A stretch of DNA of 64,000 nucleotides from Acidobacteriota bacterium (lineage in GTDB: Bacteria; Acidobacteriota; Terriglobia; Bryobacterales; UBA6623): the NCBI GenBank assembly GCA_016125275.1, contig WGMB01000009.1, positions 1-64,000 of the forward strand. The letters are read 5' to 3'. The notes under the pieces are model-generated. The model did no database searches. It saw only the letters and a list, made by a program, of their open reading frames with translations, and had not been told where the DNA came from. Below are positions 45,540 through 54,024 of the stretch, piece by piece (within the stretch, counting starts at the first letter, position 1; each line of letters starts with the position of its first letter). Position numbers and translations under genes: made by a program.

Positions 45540-46192
45540 GGGGAAACCTCCACGGGCTCTGTCTTGGGCTCCGCCAGCGTCGGCAGCCGCACGATTCGCG
45601 TGGTCGCGCGCAACTGCCGCACGCGGTCTTCCAGGTCCGCTTCGGCCTGCCGCTGACGCAAGGCGTCGGTGATCTCCTCGCGCACCTGTTCCAGCGGCGG
45701 CGCGGCCGGGTCGTTGCCGTACAGTCGGCGGTACTCGGCCCGAATCTTGTCGTCGGCGATCTCCACGCCGGCCCGGTAGCGGAAGCTGACGTAGCCTGCA
45801 AAGCGGAGTTGCCGCCGCAAAAAGCCGCGCGCCTGCTCTTCGGTGACGCCGTAGGCCTTCAGAGCCTCCGGGAACGAGCGCCCCGCGAAAGCCGCCTTGT
45901 TGAGTTGCTCGGTCTGGCGCTCCAGCTCGGCGCCGTTCTCGCTGCGGATGCCCGACAGCGCGATCTGGCTCTCGATCAGCCGCTGGTCGATCAGCCGTTG
46001 CAGGGCCTGCTCACGCGCCTCGGGCGTCTCGTCGAGGTTGCGCTCGTTGAACATGGCCTCCAGCCGCAACTGCGTGTCGACCTCGCTGGCCAGGATCGCC
46101 TCCGAGCCCACGATCGCCACGGTCCGGTCCAGGATCTCGGCCCCCGCGGGCCAGACCGCCAACAAACCGACCGCCAGCGTCAGACCTCTCAA
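45536..46192 (-). CDS. SurA N-domain-like periplasmic chaperone without PPIase domain
   Basis: This 218-residue exported protein has a signal peptide (MRGLTLAVGLLAVWPAGA) and a SurA_N / SurA-like fold: ILDRTVAIVGSEAILASEVDTQLRL, RQALQRLIDQRLIESQ, AYGVTEEQARGFLRRQLRFAGYVSFR. The parvulin rotamase domain is missing; the chain ends in helices (EEITDALRQRQAEADLEDRV). It likely hands unfolded outer-membrane proteins to the BamA-like protein encoded immediately upstream (4-bp overlap). It is flanked downstream by tamB, also with a 4-bp overlap. No catalytic role is expected. Confidence 0.85.
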   Translation of the reverse strand: MRGLTLAVGLLAVWPAGAEILDRTVAIVGSEAILASEVDTQLRLEAMFNERNLDETPEAREQALQRLIDQRLIESQIALSGIRSENGAELERQTEQLNKAAFAGRSFPEALKAYGVTEEQARGFLRRQLRFAGYVSFRYRAGVEIADDKIRAEYRRLYGNDPAAPPLEQVREEITDALRQRQAEADLEDRVRQLRATTRIVRLPTLAEPKTEPVEVSP

Positions 46193-49158
46193 AACGTTTG
46201 CCCCAAAGAAAAGTGGAACTGGAAGCTGCTGACCTTCTGCGTCCGCACCGATCCGGTTCCGTTGATCAAATCCTGGTACGAGCCGGCGTAGCCCACGAAG
46301 CGCGGCGTGTTGATGCCGTAGGCCAAATCGATGCGGACCGGCCCCACCGGCGTGCGGTAGCGCAAGCCGAAGCCCACCGCGTGGACCATGTAGTCGTAGT
46401 CGAACAACTCGCTGCCGTCCTCGGTCGGCCGCCGCCGCTGGGTGGAGCGGAAGCTGATGGCGCCCGGTTTGGAATAGACGTTGCCCGCGTCGTGGAAGAG
46501 TACGCCTCCGATGCTCTCCCCAAACAGCGGGAAGCGCAGCTCGATGCTGTTGAGGAACTGCGCGCCGCCTCCGATAGGGAAGCCCGTGGTGGGGTCTCTT
46601 GGGCCGGCCTGGTTGAACGGGAAGCCCCGGTGCGAGTTCGCGCCGCCACTGAAGAAGCGCTCCGACAGCGGCAACCGAGGATCGGGGCTGGAGCCGTAGA
46701 ACAGCCCGGCGCTGGGGTCGTCGAGCAGCCCCTTGTCACCCCAAGGCGTCAGCAAGCCGACCTGCGTCGTCCGCGCCAGCGTGAGCTTTCGTGAGAGGTG
46801 ATAGTACGTGCTGTTCTGCCCCAGGAACCGGAAAAAGTCCGGCTGGGAACCCCAGTAGCCGGAGGCGAACCCGAGGTCGACCGTGTTGAACGAGCCGCGG
46901 GTGGCGTCGATCGGATCGTCGCGGCGGTCTTCGATGTAGGTGCCGGAGAACAAGGCGGCCCGCACCGGCTGCGAGCTCAGCGGCACCAGCAGCGGCGTGA
47001 TCTGCAATGTGTCCTGGTTGATCGTGGTTCGCCGGTAGGTGTAGCGATACAGGCCGGTGCGGAACTTACTGAAGCGGTGTTCGAGCTGGAACGCGCCCTC
47101 GGCCCGCGCGCCGGTGAAGGTGCGCACGTTCCGAGAGGTGTCGTACAGGCCGCTGACGATCATCTTCCAGTTGTCCGAGCCGGTGAAGCGCGGGTTCTCA
47201 TAGGTCAGCAGGGCCCTCTGCTGCAGGTTGGAGATGCGCGTCCGCAGTCCGAACGTGTTGCCCTTGCCACGGAGATTGAGCCGGGTCAGCTCGACCGTCA
47301 CGCGCGGCGAGAAGGCCGCCTGCCCGATCGGCTGGCTCACGGCGATGGATCGGCCGCCGCCCAGCCGGGCGAACTCCGCACCGCCACCGAAGCCGATCGC
47401 CCAGCGCCGCGACTCCTCCAACTGGAACAGCACGTTCTTGGCCGACTCGTCGCCCTCGGGGTTCTGCAGCGCCACGTCGACCTTGGAGAAGATGCCCAGA
47501 TCGTAGAGCCGCCGCTGCGACTCGAACATGGCCGTCTGCGACAGCGGCGCGCCGGGCTGCAGCAGCAACTGCCGCTCGATCACCGGCAGCCGGGTGTGGT
47601 CGAACCCGCTGACCACCGTGTCGCGCACCTCCAGTTGCTCGCCTTCCCGCACCTCGTAGGAGACCACCACCCTCCCGGGGTCGTCGGTGGGCCGCACCGA
47701 CCAGTCGAACGAGGCGTCCTGAAAGCCCGCGTCGTAGTATTCCGCCAGGATGAGGTCGCGGTCGGTGGCGACGCTGGTCTCGCTGAACGGCTGTCCCTCG
47801 GCCGAGGCGAAGCGGTAGTCGCTGGGGCTGAGCGGAAAGCGCTCCATGCCCTTGACTTCCAGGTGATCCACCACCGTCGACGGGCCTTCCACGATGTCGA
47901 ACGCCACCGCCAGCCGGCCTTCTTTGCCCTGGTAGTTGTTGTCGATCTCCGTGGTGACCTTCACATCGCGAAAGCCGTTGGTGCGGTACAGCCGTTCGAT
48001 CGACTCCACGTCCCGATCCAGCAGCGACTGGCTGAAACGCCCGCGCCGCCGCTGCAGGCTACTCTCCTCGAGCAACAGCCGCTCCCGAATCGTGTCGGGC
48101 GGAAAGTACCGCGCCCCGCGGATCTCCAGGTGCGACAACTTGCGGCGCCGCCCCGGCTCGATGCGGTAGACGATCTCCACGACCTCGTCGGTGCTACGAA
48201 CCCTCTCGAACTCCACCGACACGTCGAAGTAGCCCTTGGATTGCAGGAAGTTCTTGAGATTCGCGGCGCCTTCGGCCAGCAGGTCCACGTCCACGAGGCC
48301 CTCTTCGAAGATCGGCACGTAGCGCCGCATCTTCTTATCCGAGAGGTCGAAGCCTTCCACGCGGACGATCACCTGGGGGCCGCGACGGATGCGCACAACC
48401 AGATCCACGCGGTCCTTGTCGGGGTTGAAGTCCCGTCCCATGATCTCGACGTCGGCCTGCCAGTAGCCTCGCTTGTGGAAGTCTTCCCGCAGTTGGGCCA
48501 CGCCCTGCTCCAGGCGAGGGTCGGTGGCGTCACGGCCGGGCTTCCACCCGGCGATGTCCCGCAAGCGTTTCTCCGTGAGCTGGGAGTCGCCGGTCATGAG
48601 GATGTCGCCGAAGCGGGCCCTGTCGCCGGTCTGGATCTGGAAGATCAGGTCCACCTCCCGCGTCTCGGGCCGTTCGCGCCGTCGCACCTCGATGCCCGGC
48701 GATTGGAAGCCGTTATCGGCGAGCAGCCGGCGGAGCTGGCGCTGCGCCTCCGAAACCGCTTCCGGCGTCACCAGTTGCCCCAGCCGCAGGCGCGTGGCCG
48801 TGGCCAGTTGGGCCGGGGTCGGCGGAGCTTCCACGCCCAGCGCCTCCACGGCCCCGACGAACCAGTTCGGCTCGGTGAGGAACGTCACCGCCACGCCGCC
48901 GTCACGCTCTTCGGCTTCTACCGAGATGTTGGCGTAGCTGCCGGTGTCGAACAGCTCCGTGATGCTCGAGGCCACATCGGCGGAGCGCAGCGGCTGACCG
49001 GTGTGAATCGCCGTCAGCCGGTCGAGCGCCTTGGCGTCCAACGGCTGCTGGGCGGGCTCAAAACGAACCTCCACCACGGGGAGACCTTCCAGCTCGGCTG
49101 CCTCTGCGGCAGCCCACCAGGAGAGCGCCGCCAACAGGATCAGCAGAATGCGTGGCAC
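46189..49158 (-). CDS. bamA: BamA/TamA-family outer-membrane assembly protein with about seven POTRA domains
   Basis: This 989-residue Omp85 protein has a signal peptide (MPRILLILLAALSWWAAAEA). It then has about seven POTRA-like repeats, whose edges are recognisable at VVEVRFEP, FVGAVEALG, FGDILMTG, VRVEGFDL, KLSHLEIRG, VDHLEVKGM and EVRDTVVSG. A 16-strand barrel follows with SGGANSHRGFPFNQAG (lid-loop RGF motif) and a C-terminal strand ending in FHFSLGQTF, a terminal Phe as in BamA. E. coli BamA has five POTRAs and TamA three, so this is an extended form. GTG 49158 is chosen as it starts the signal peptide. It leads the operon with surA-N and tamB, and a TATAAT lies 18 nt upstream. Confidence 0.9.
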   Translation of the reverse strand: MPRILLILLAALSWWAAAEAAELEGLPVVEVRFEPAQQPLDAKALDRLTAIHTGQPLRSADVASSITELFDTGSYANISVEAEERDGGVAVTFLTEPNWFVGAVEALGVEAPPTPAQLATATRLRLGQLVTPEAVSEAQRQLRRLLADNGFQSPGIEVRRRERPETREVDLIFQIQTGDRARFGDILMTGDSQLTEKRLRDIAGWKPGRDATDPRLEQGVAQLREDFHKRGYWQADVEIMGRDFNPDKDRVDLVVRIRRGPQVIVRVEGFDLSDKKMRRYVPIFEEGLVDVDLLAEGAANLKNFLQSKGYFDVSVEFERVRSTDEVVEIVYRIEPGRRRKLSHLEIRGARYFPPDTIRERLLLEESSLQRRRGRFSQSLLDRDVESIERLYRTNGFRDVKVTTEIDNNYQGKEGRLAVAFDIVEGPSTVVDHLEVKGMERFPLSPSDYRFASAEGQPFSETSVATDRDLILAEYYDAGFQDASFDWSVRPTDDPGRVVVSYEVREGEQLEVRDTVVSGFDHTRLPVIERQLLLQPGAPLSQTAMFESQRRLYDLGIFSKVDVALQNPEGDESAKNVLFQLEESRRWAIGFGGGAEFARLGGGRSIAVSQPIGQAAFSPRVTVELTRLNLRGKGNTFGLRTRISNLQQRALLTYENPRFTGSDNWKMIVSGLYDTSRNVRTFTGARAEGAFQLEHRFSKFRTGLYRYTYRRTTINQDTLQITPLLVPLSSQPVRAALFSGTYIEDRRDDPIDATRGSFNTVDLGFASGYWGSQPDFFRFLGQNSTYYHLSRKLTLARTTQVGLLTPWGDKGLLDDPSAGLFYGSSPDPRLPLSERFFSGGANSHRGFPFNQAGPRDPTTGFPIGGGAQFLNSIELRFPLFGESIGGVLFHDAGNVYSKPGAISFRSTQRRRPTEDGSELFDYDYMVHAVGFGLRYRTPVGPVRIDLAYGINTPRFVGYAGSYQDLINGTGSVRTQKVSSFQFHFSLGQTF

Positions 49159-49176
49159 AAGCTCCAGACGGCCTCC

Positions 49177-49182
49177 ATTATA
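49177..49182 (-). promoter_or_regulatory. -10 box of the bamA operon
   Basis: A perfect TATAAT on the minus strand, 18 nt before the GTG at 49158. Transcription would begin roughly 10-12 nt before the start, giving a short leader that contains GGAG. Confidence 0.55.
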
Positions 49183-49285
49183 AGATGCCCCGGCGGGCCC
49201 CCATAGGATGCCCGTGCGGCGCCGAGCGTTCCGGCGGCATGTGGCTGCTAGCATCGGAGCAGGGCCGCGACGGGCTCTTTTCAGC

Positions 49286-50308
49286 ATGGACGCGCGCGAT
49301 CGGGAACGCTACGCCAGGCAGTCTCAGTTCGCCCCTTTGGGCGAAGAGGGCCAGCGGCGGCTGCGCGCCTCGCACGCGGCGATCGTGGGCTGCGGCGCGC
49401 TCGGCAGCCTGCAAGCCGAGGCATTGGCCCGCGCCGGCGTCGGCCGGCTCACGCTCATTGACCGCGACTTCGTGGAAGAGAGCAACCTGCAGCGGCAGTG
49501 GCTCTATGACGAGGCCGACGCGGCCGAGGCCTTGCCCAAGGCCGTCGCCGCCGCCCGCCGCCTCCGGCTCATCAATTCCGGCGTCGAAGTCGAGGCTCGC
49601 CCGGCCGACGTCAACGCCGACACTGTCGCCGCACTGGTCGCCGGGGCCGACGTGATCCTCGACGGGACCGACAACTTCGAGACGCGCTTCCTGCTCAACG
49701 AGCTCGCCGTGCGCGACGGCCGCCCCTGGATCTACGGCGCGGCCGTGGGCGGCGGCGGCACGGTGATGCCGATCGTGCCCGGCCGCACGGCCTGCCTGGC
49801 CTGCCTGGTCGATCCGGCGCTCAATGACGCCGGCCCCACCTGTGAGACCGCCGGCATCCTCAACGTCGCCTCCGCGGCCGTCGCCGCGTTCCAGACCGCC
49901 GAGGCGCTCAAGATCCTCAGCGGGCGGCTCGAGGCCGTCTCCGCCCGCGCCGTCTCGCTGGACCTGTGGGGCGGCAAGCCGCGGGCCGTCGGCGTGGAAC
50001 GGCATCCCGACTGCCCGGTCTGCGTGCGCCGGGAGTTCCCTCGCTTGGCCGCAGCCGGCGAGCGCCGGCCCGCCGTGCTGTGCGGACGCAACGCCGTGCA
50101 GGTGCAGGAGAGAGACCGCGAGCTCGACCTCGAACGGCTGCGCTCGACGCTGGAGCCGCTGGGCGAAGTCCGTGCGAACGAATACGCCCTGCGGTTCCTG
50201 GCGCCTCCCTACGCCATGACGGTCTTTCGTGACGGACGCGCCATCATCCAGGGCGTCAGCGACGTGGCGCAGGCCCGCAGCCTCTACGCGCGCTACATAG
50301 GGGTCTGA
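49286..50308 (+). CDS. ThiF/MoeB-type E1-like adenylyltransferase
   Basis: This 340-residue protein has a Rossmann nucleotide site (AAIVGCGALGSLQAEALARAGVG), DRDFVEESNLQRQ, an Asp/Arg-rich loop (DGTDNFETRFLLNE), and zinc cysteines CLAC and CPVC. A Cys in PTCETAGIL is the expected thioester/persulfide Cys. It adenylates the C-terminal Gly of a ubiquitin-like protein (ThiS or MoaD in the classic systems). No ThiS, MoaD, ThiG or Mo-cofactor genes are adjacent, so it is an orphan here and the partner is unknown. The C-terminal tail of about 70 residues has an unassigned beta-rich fold resembling the sulfur-carrier-like tail of some E1s. ATG 49286. Confidence 0.85.
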   Translation: MDARDRERYARQSQFAPLGEEGQRRLRASHAAIVGCGALGSLQAEALARAGVGRLTLIDRDFVEESNLQRQWLYDEADAAEALPKAVAAARRLRLINSGVEVEARPADVNADTVAALVAGADVILDGTDNFETRFLLNELAVRDGRPWIYGAAVGGGGTVMPIVPGRTACLACLVDPALNDAGPTCETAGILNVASAAVAAFQTAEALKILSGRLEAVSARAVSLDLWGGKPRAVGVERHPDCPVCVRREFPRLAAAGERRPAVLCGRNAVQVQERDRELDLERLRSTLEPLGEVRANEYALRFLAPPYAMTVFRDGRAIIQGVSDVAQARSLYARYIGV

Positions 50309-50338
50309 GCCGAGGTCTGCTACCCTGGCCCAAAAGCC

Positions 50339-50935
50339 ATGCGAGTCCCCCCCGTCCTGGCCTTGTTGGCCACCTCGTTCTGCTTCTCTCCGCCGCCGCT
50401 CGCCGCAACCCTGGTGCCGGAGGTCGGCTTCGAAACCCTGGTGGCCGACTCGGAGGCCATCGTGCACGGCACGGTCGTCCGGTCCTGGACCGCCTGGGAC
50501 GAAGGCCACGCCGCCATCTGGACCCACTACGAAGTCCGCGTGGCGAGTTGGCTGAAGGGCTCCCCTGCGTCCACGATCCGGATCAGCGAGCCCGGCGGCT
50601 CGGTCGGCGGCGTCCACACCCAGATCGTCGGCGCGCCGCGCTACGCCGTGGGCGAAGAGATCGTCGTATTCGCACACCGCACGCCGATCGGCTACCTGCG
50701 CACGTCCGGCTGGAGCCAGGGCAAGTTCGTGGTCTCGGCCGGCGGCTCGGGATCGGGCAACGCTTCGGGCAAGATCGTGTCGAGCGTGCGGACCGGCGCG
50801 CAAATCGTAAGCGCCGCGCAGCCCGTCAAGACGCCCTTGTCGAGCCTCGACCGCAGCGACCTGGCGCAGTTCCTCGCCCGCGTCCGTGCGGAAGTCGCCC
50901 GCGGCGGCTCGCAGAACGGCGGAGGCCTGCGATGA
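50339..50935 (+). CDS. secreted protein of unknown function
   Basis: This 198-residue protein has a signal peptide (MRVPPVLALLATSFCFSPPPLAA). The body is beta-rich: FETLVADSEAIVHGTVVRS, HYEVRVASWLKG, IRISEPGGSVGG, VGEEIVVFAHRT. This resembles small OB-fold-like secreted proteins, though no family is recognised. The gene overlaps the pseudo-matrixin gene by 4 bp (ATGA), so the two proteins are translated together and probably act together. A TACCCT hexamer lies 12 nt upstream of the ATG. Confidence 0.65.
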   Translation: MRVPPVLALLATSFCFSPPPLAATLVPEVGFETLVADSEAIVHGTVVRSWTAWDEGHAAIWTHYEVRVASWLKGSPASTIRISEPGGSVGGVHTQIVGAPRYAVGEEIVVFAHRTPIGYLRTSGWSQGKFVVSAGGSGSGNASGKIVSSVRTGAQIVSAAQPVKTPLSSLDRSDLAQFLARVRAEVARGGSQNGGGLR

Positions 50936-53034
50936 GGCCGTGCCGCCCCGCCCTGCTCCTGCTGGCGCTGGCCTCGGCCTTCTCCGCCTCGGCCTACATC
51001 CGCTCAACAGCTACCGGCACGGTCGACGGCCCGCCCCTGTTCCGGACTGACTTCGAAGCCGTCCAGTTCTACGTGCAGGACATCGTGGCGCCCGGGCTGG
51101 CCAACGCCGACGGCCGCCCGTTGATCGCGCCGGGCAGCGATCCCCTGCCCGCCCTGCAAGCGGCCCTCGACGCCTGGGGCTCCATCGAGACCAGCGCCCT
51201 GCGCTTCCTGCCGCTGGAGACGACCCCGGCCGGCTACGACACCACCGACGGGCTCAACGTGATGGTCTTCGAAGACACTGCCGCCACGCGCTCGCTCACC
51301 GGCGGCGCCACGGCTGTCACCGCCCTCCGCTTCGAGCCCAACGGACGCATCGTCGAGTCGGACATCGTCTTCAACCCCAACTACAAGCCCGGCAACAACC
51401 AGATCCCGTTCTCCACCGATCTGTCGCTCAACAGCGTGGACTTGCAGGCGACGGCGACCTACCACGTCGGCAAGTCGATCGGCGCCAACGTCAGCGGCGT
51501 GATCGGGGCGGCGATGTTCGATCACACCGAGCAGTCGCAGTCCTTCGGCCGCAACCTGACCAGCGACGACCGAGCCCTGGCCGCCGACGTCTACCCCGCG
51601 CCGGACATGGCCGGCGACTTCGGCGTGATCTTCGGCGCCATCACCATCGAGAATGAGCCCGCCACCGGCGTGCTCGTCACCGCCATCGAGCCCGCCCGCG
51701 GCTACGTGCAGACGACCCTGACGTCCGTGGCCGACGGAACCTACCGCATGCGGGTGCCGGCCGTGCCGTCGAGCCGCTACTACATCTACGTCGAATCGCT
51801 CGACGGCCCGCTGCTGCCTTCGCAGGTGCAGTTCCTCAACCTCAGCGGCTTTCGAACCGACCTGCGTCCGCGCTTCTTCGGCAGCAGCGCCGCCCCCATC
51901 CGCGTCGACGCCCTGCCGGGCCGAGAGGTCCGCATCGACATCCGCGCCGAGGGCGGCCCGAGCGCGCTCGAGATCAGCCAAATCGGTATCGACGTTCCCG
52001 GCGGCGTCGGCCGCCCGCTGCGGCTCTCCGACGGCCCCATCCGCCTCACCGCGGGCCAAGCGCATGACATCGTCGTCGCCGGCCTGGGCATCGACTCCAC
52101 CATCGGCATCGACGGTATCCGCGTGCTCGGCCCCGGCCTGACCGTGCGGCCCGGCTCCATCCGCGTGGACCCCGAGTTCACCGTCGGCGGCGGGCCGCTG
52201 CTGCGCGTCACCGTCGACGTGGCCCCGCGCTCGGACGCCCGCATCGGAACCTTCGCCATCGTCGCCCCGCGCGCGGCGGATTTCTTCACAGGGGCGCTGC
52301 TGATCGAGCCGGAGAAGCCGCAGATCTCCTCCGGCGGCGTGGTCAACGCCGCCAGCTTCGCCGCCCAGCCCGTCGCCCCGGGCGCCTTGTTCAGCCTGTT
52401 CGGCAAGGGCTTAGGACCGGTCCAGGGCGTAGCGATCGACGGCTTCGACCCCGAGACCGGCTTGCTGCCGACCACCCTGGGCGGCGTGACGGTCTCCTTC
52501 GACGGCGTGGCCGCGCCGCTGATCTTCGTCTCTGACGGGCAGGTCAATCTCCAAGTCCCGCTGGAGGTCGCTTCCCGCGCCAATTCGGTCGTCCGCGTGA
52601 ACGTCTCCGGGCTGGAGAGCGAGCCGCTGACGGTTCCGGTGGCCGCCACCGCGCCGGGACTGTTCCAAACCGGAACCACACAGGCCGCCGCGCTCAACAC
52701 CGACGGCTCCATCAACGGCCCCGCCAACCCGGCCGGCCGGCTGGGTTTCGTGATCCTCTACGCCACCGGCCAGGGGCTGGTTGCGCCGCCTATCGCCACC
52801 GGCGCGGCGGCTTCGGGCAATCCTCTGCAGTTGGCCGAAGGGGTGCGCGTGACCATCGGCGGCCTCGAGGTTCCGGCTGACGACATTCTGTTCGCCGGGC
52901 TGGCGCCGGGATTCGTCGGGCTGTTGCAGGTGAACATCCGTCTGCGGGACGTCTACCCCGCGGGCGACGCCGTCCCGGTCGTGCTGGAGCTACAGGGTCG
53001 GCCCAGCCAGACCGCCACGATCGCGCTGCAGTAG
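50932..53034 (+). CDS. degenerate matrixin-like secreted protein with TIGR03437 C-terminus
   Basis: This 700-residue protein has a signal peptide (MRPCRPALLLLALASAFSASAY) and an N-terminal domain that follows the matrixin/metzincin plan: ALDAWGSIETSALRFLPLE, DIVFNPNYKPGNNQ, VIGAAMFDH, LTSDDRALAADVYP. The zinc site HExxHxxGxxH is lost: at 177-187 the ligand positions carry Tyr, His, Lys and Val (only Gly184 is kept). A carboxypeptidase-regulatory-like beta domain follows (NEPATGVLVTAIEPARGYVQTTL). A TIGR03437 domain closes the chain (SGGVVNAASFAAQPVAPGAL, NLQVPLEVA, LGFVILYATGQGLV, GLLQVNIRL). It is probably a non-enzymatic secreted binder; ATG 50932 overlaps the previous stop. Confidence 0.8.
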   Translation: MRPCRPALLLLALASAFSASAYIRSTATGTVDGPPLFRTDFEAVQFYVQDIVAPGLANADGRPLIAPGSDPLPALQAALDAWGSIETSALRFLPLETTPAGYDTTDGLNVMVFEDTAATRSLTGGATAVTALRFEPNGRIVESDIVFNPNYKPGNNQIPFSTDLSLNSVDLQATATYHVGKSIGANVSGVIGAAMFDHTEQSQSFGRNLTSDDRALAADVYPAPDMAGDFGVIFGAITIENEPATGVLVTAIEPARGYVQTTLTSVADGTYRMRVPAVPSSRYYIYVESLDGPLLPSQVQFLNLSGFRTDLRPRFFGSSAAPIRVDALPGREVRIDIRAEGGPSALEISQIGIDVPGGVGRPLRLSDGPIRLTAGQAHDIVVAGLGIDSTIGIDGIRVLGPGLTVRPGSIRVDPEFTVGGGPLLRVTVDVAPRSDARIGTFAIVAPRAADFFTGALLIEPEKPQISSGGVVNAASFAAQPVAPGALFSLFGKGLGPVQGVAIDGFDPETGLLPTTLGGVTVSFDGVAAPLIFVSDGQVNLQVPLEVASRANSVVRVNVSGLESEPLTVPVAATAPGLFQTGTTQAAALNTDGSINGPANPAGRLGFVILYATGQGLVAPPIATGAAASGNPLQLAEGVRVTIGGLEVPADDILFAGLAPGFVGLLQVNIRLRDVYPAGDAVPVVLELQGRPSQTATIALQ

Positions 53035-53042
53035 GACGACGG

Positions 53043-53957
53043 TCACTCCGGGCAGGCGCTCACCTCGACCGTCTTGCCCGGTTCCACCGTCGACGCGCAC
53101 GCTTGCGGCTTGCCGGCGCCGCGGATCTCCACCCGGTGTTCTCCGGCGGCGATGGGCATGTCGATCGGGCAGCGCCCCATCCAGGCCTGGTCGATCCACA
53201 CCTCGCCTTGCCGGCAGGTCACCCGCAAGCGCCCGGTCGGCAGGTCCGTGCGGGCCGGCTGCGGCGCGCGCAAGGCGGGCTTGGCCGGGCGCGCCTCGAC
53301 TAGAGCGGCGGGCTCGTTGGGCGGCGCCCACGGAGCTTCTTCCGGCGAGGGATCGGGCATGCCGCCGGTCACGGTGGGCGGCCCGGCGTGCCCCAAAGAG
53401 CCCCGCGACGGCTTGGGATTGTAGGGCGCCCCGAGCGACATCTCCGGGTTCCGGCGGTGGTAGATGGTCATCTCCAGCCGCCGCCCCCGAATCACCAGCT
53501 TCAGCGTCTCCTGCTCGACGGTCGCGCTGAAGCTGCGGCCGGTCAGCACCGCCCGGCAGTCTTCCAGAATCTGCGCAAAGGCTGGGTCCGGCTCCGCGTC
53601 GGGGTCCTTGGCGTTGCGCTCGTCCTCCCGCCGCAGCACGTCCTGGGCGGGGCAGCCGGCCAGGTAGACGTTCTCGTTGAGGTCGCGCAGCAAGACCAGC
53701 GCGGCCGTCTGGCCGCCTTCGGATTCTGGAGCCGCGGACGACGGGCACTTCAATGACAGCGCCGGCTCCTCGAAGGCCTCGCCGCCCGTCTCGATCGAGC
53801 AGCTCGACGCCCACTGCTCCACTTCCTTCTCGAGCGGCGCGTCGGCGGCAAACCGCCGCTGCTCGTGATCGAGCGTGTAGACGGCGGTCGGCTTTTCCTG
53901 ACCGGCCAGGCCGGCCGCGGAGACGAGCAGAACGACGGCGATGCGGAGCATTCGCAT
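53043..53957 (-). CDS. secreted protein with C-terminal PEGA-like domain
   Basis: This 304-residue exported protein has a signal peptide (MRMLRIAVVLLVSAAGLAG). The N-terminal half has three Cys (SSCSIE, LSLKCP, LAGCPAQD) that may form disulfides. A Pro/Ala-rich linker follows (about 205-245). A C-terminal PEGA-like beta-sandwich (GRLRVTCRQGEVWIDQAWMGRCPIDMPIAAGEHRVEI) closes the chain. PEGA domains are thought to anchor or scaffold in the envelope. Function is otherwise unknown. It is convergent with the pseudo-matrixin gene (9 bp between stops). Confidence 0.65.
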   Translation of the reverse strand: MRMLRIAVVLLVSAAGLAGQEKPTAVYTLDHEQRRFAADAPLEKEVEQWASSCSIETGGEAFEEPALSLKCPSSAAPESEGGQTAALVLLRDLNENVYLAGCPAQDVLRREDERNAKDPDAEPDPAFAQILEDCRAVLTGRSFSATVEQETLKLVIRGRRLEMTIYHRRNPEMSLGAPYNPKPSRGSLGHAGPPTVTGGMPDPSPEEAPWAPPNEPAALVEARPAKPALRAPQPARTDLPTGRLRVTCRQGEVWIDQAWMGRCPIDMPIAAGEHRVEIRGAGKPQACASTVEPGKTVEVSACPE

Positions 53958-54024
53958 TCCCTGGCGCCGAAAGCGCCCAGAGCCTCCGCTGTCAGTATAG
54001 GACCGGGCGGCCGCCCGGCGGTCT

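Noticed and set aside
46798-49206. 802-residue plus-strand ORF over bamA
   Set aside because: Shadow of the BamA-like gene, which is clearly real.
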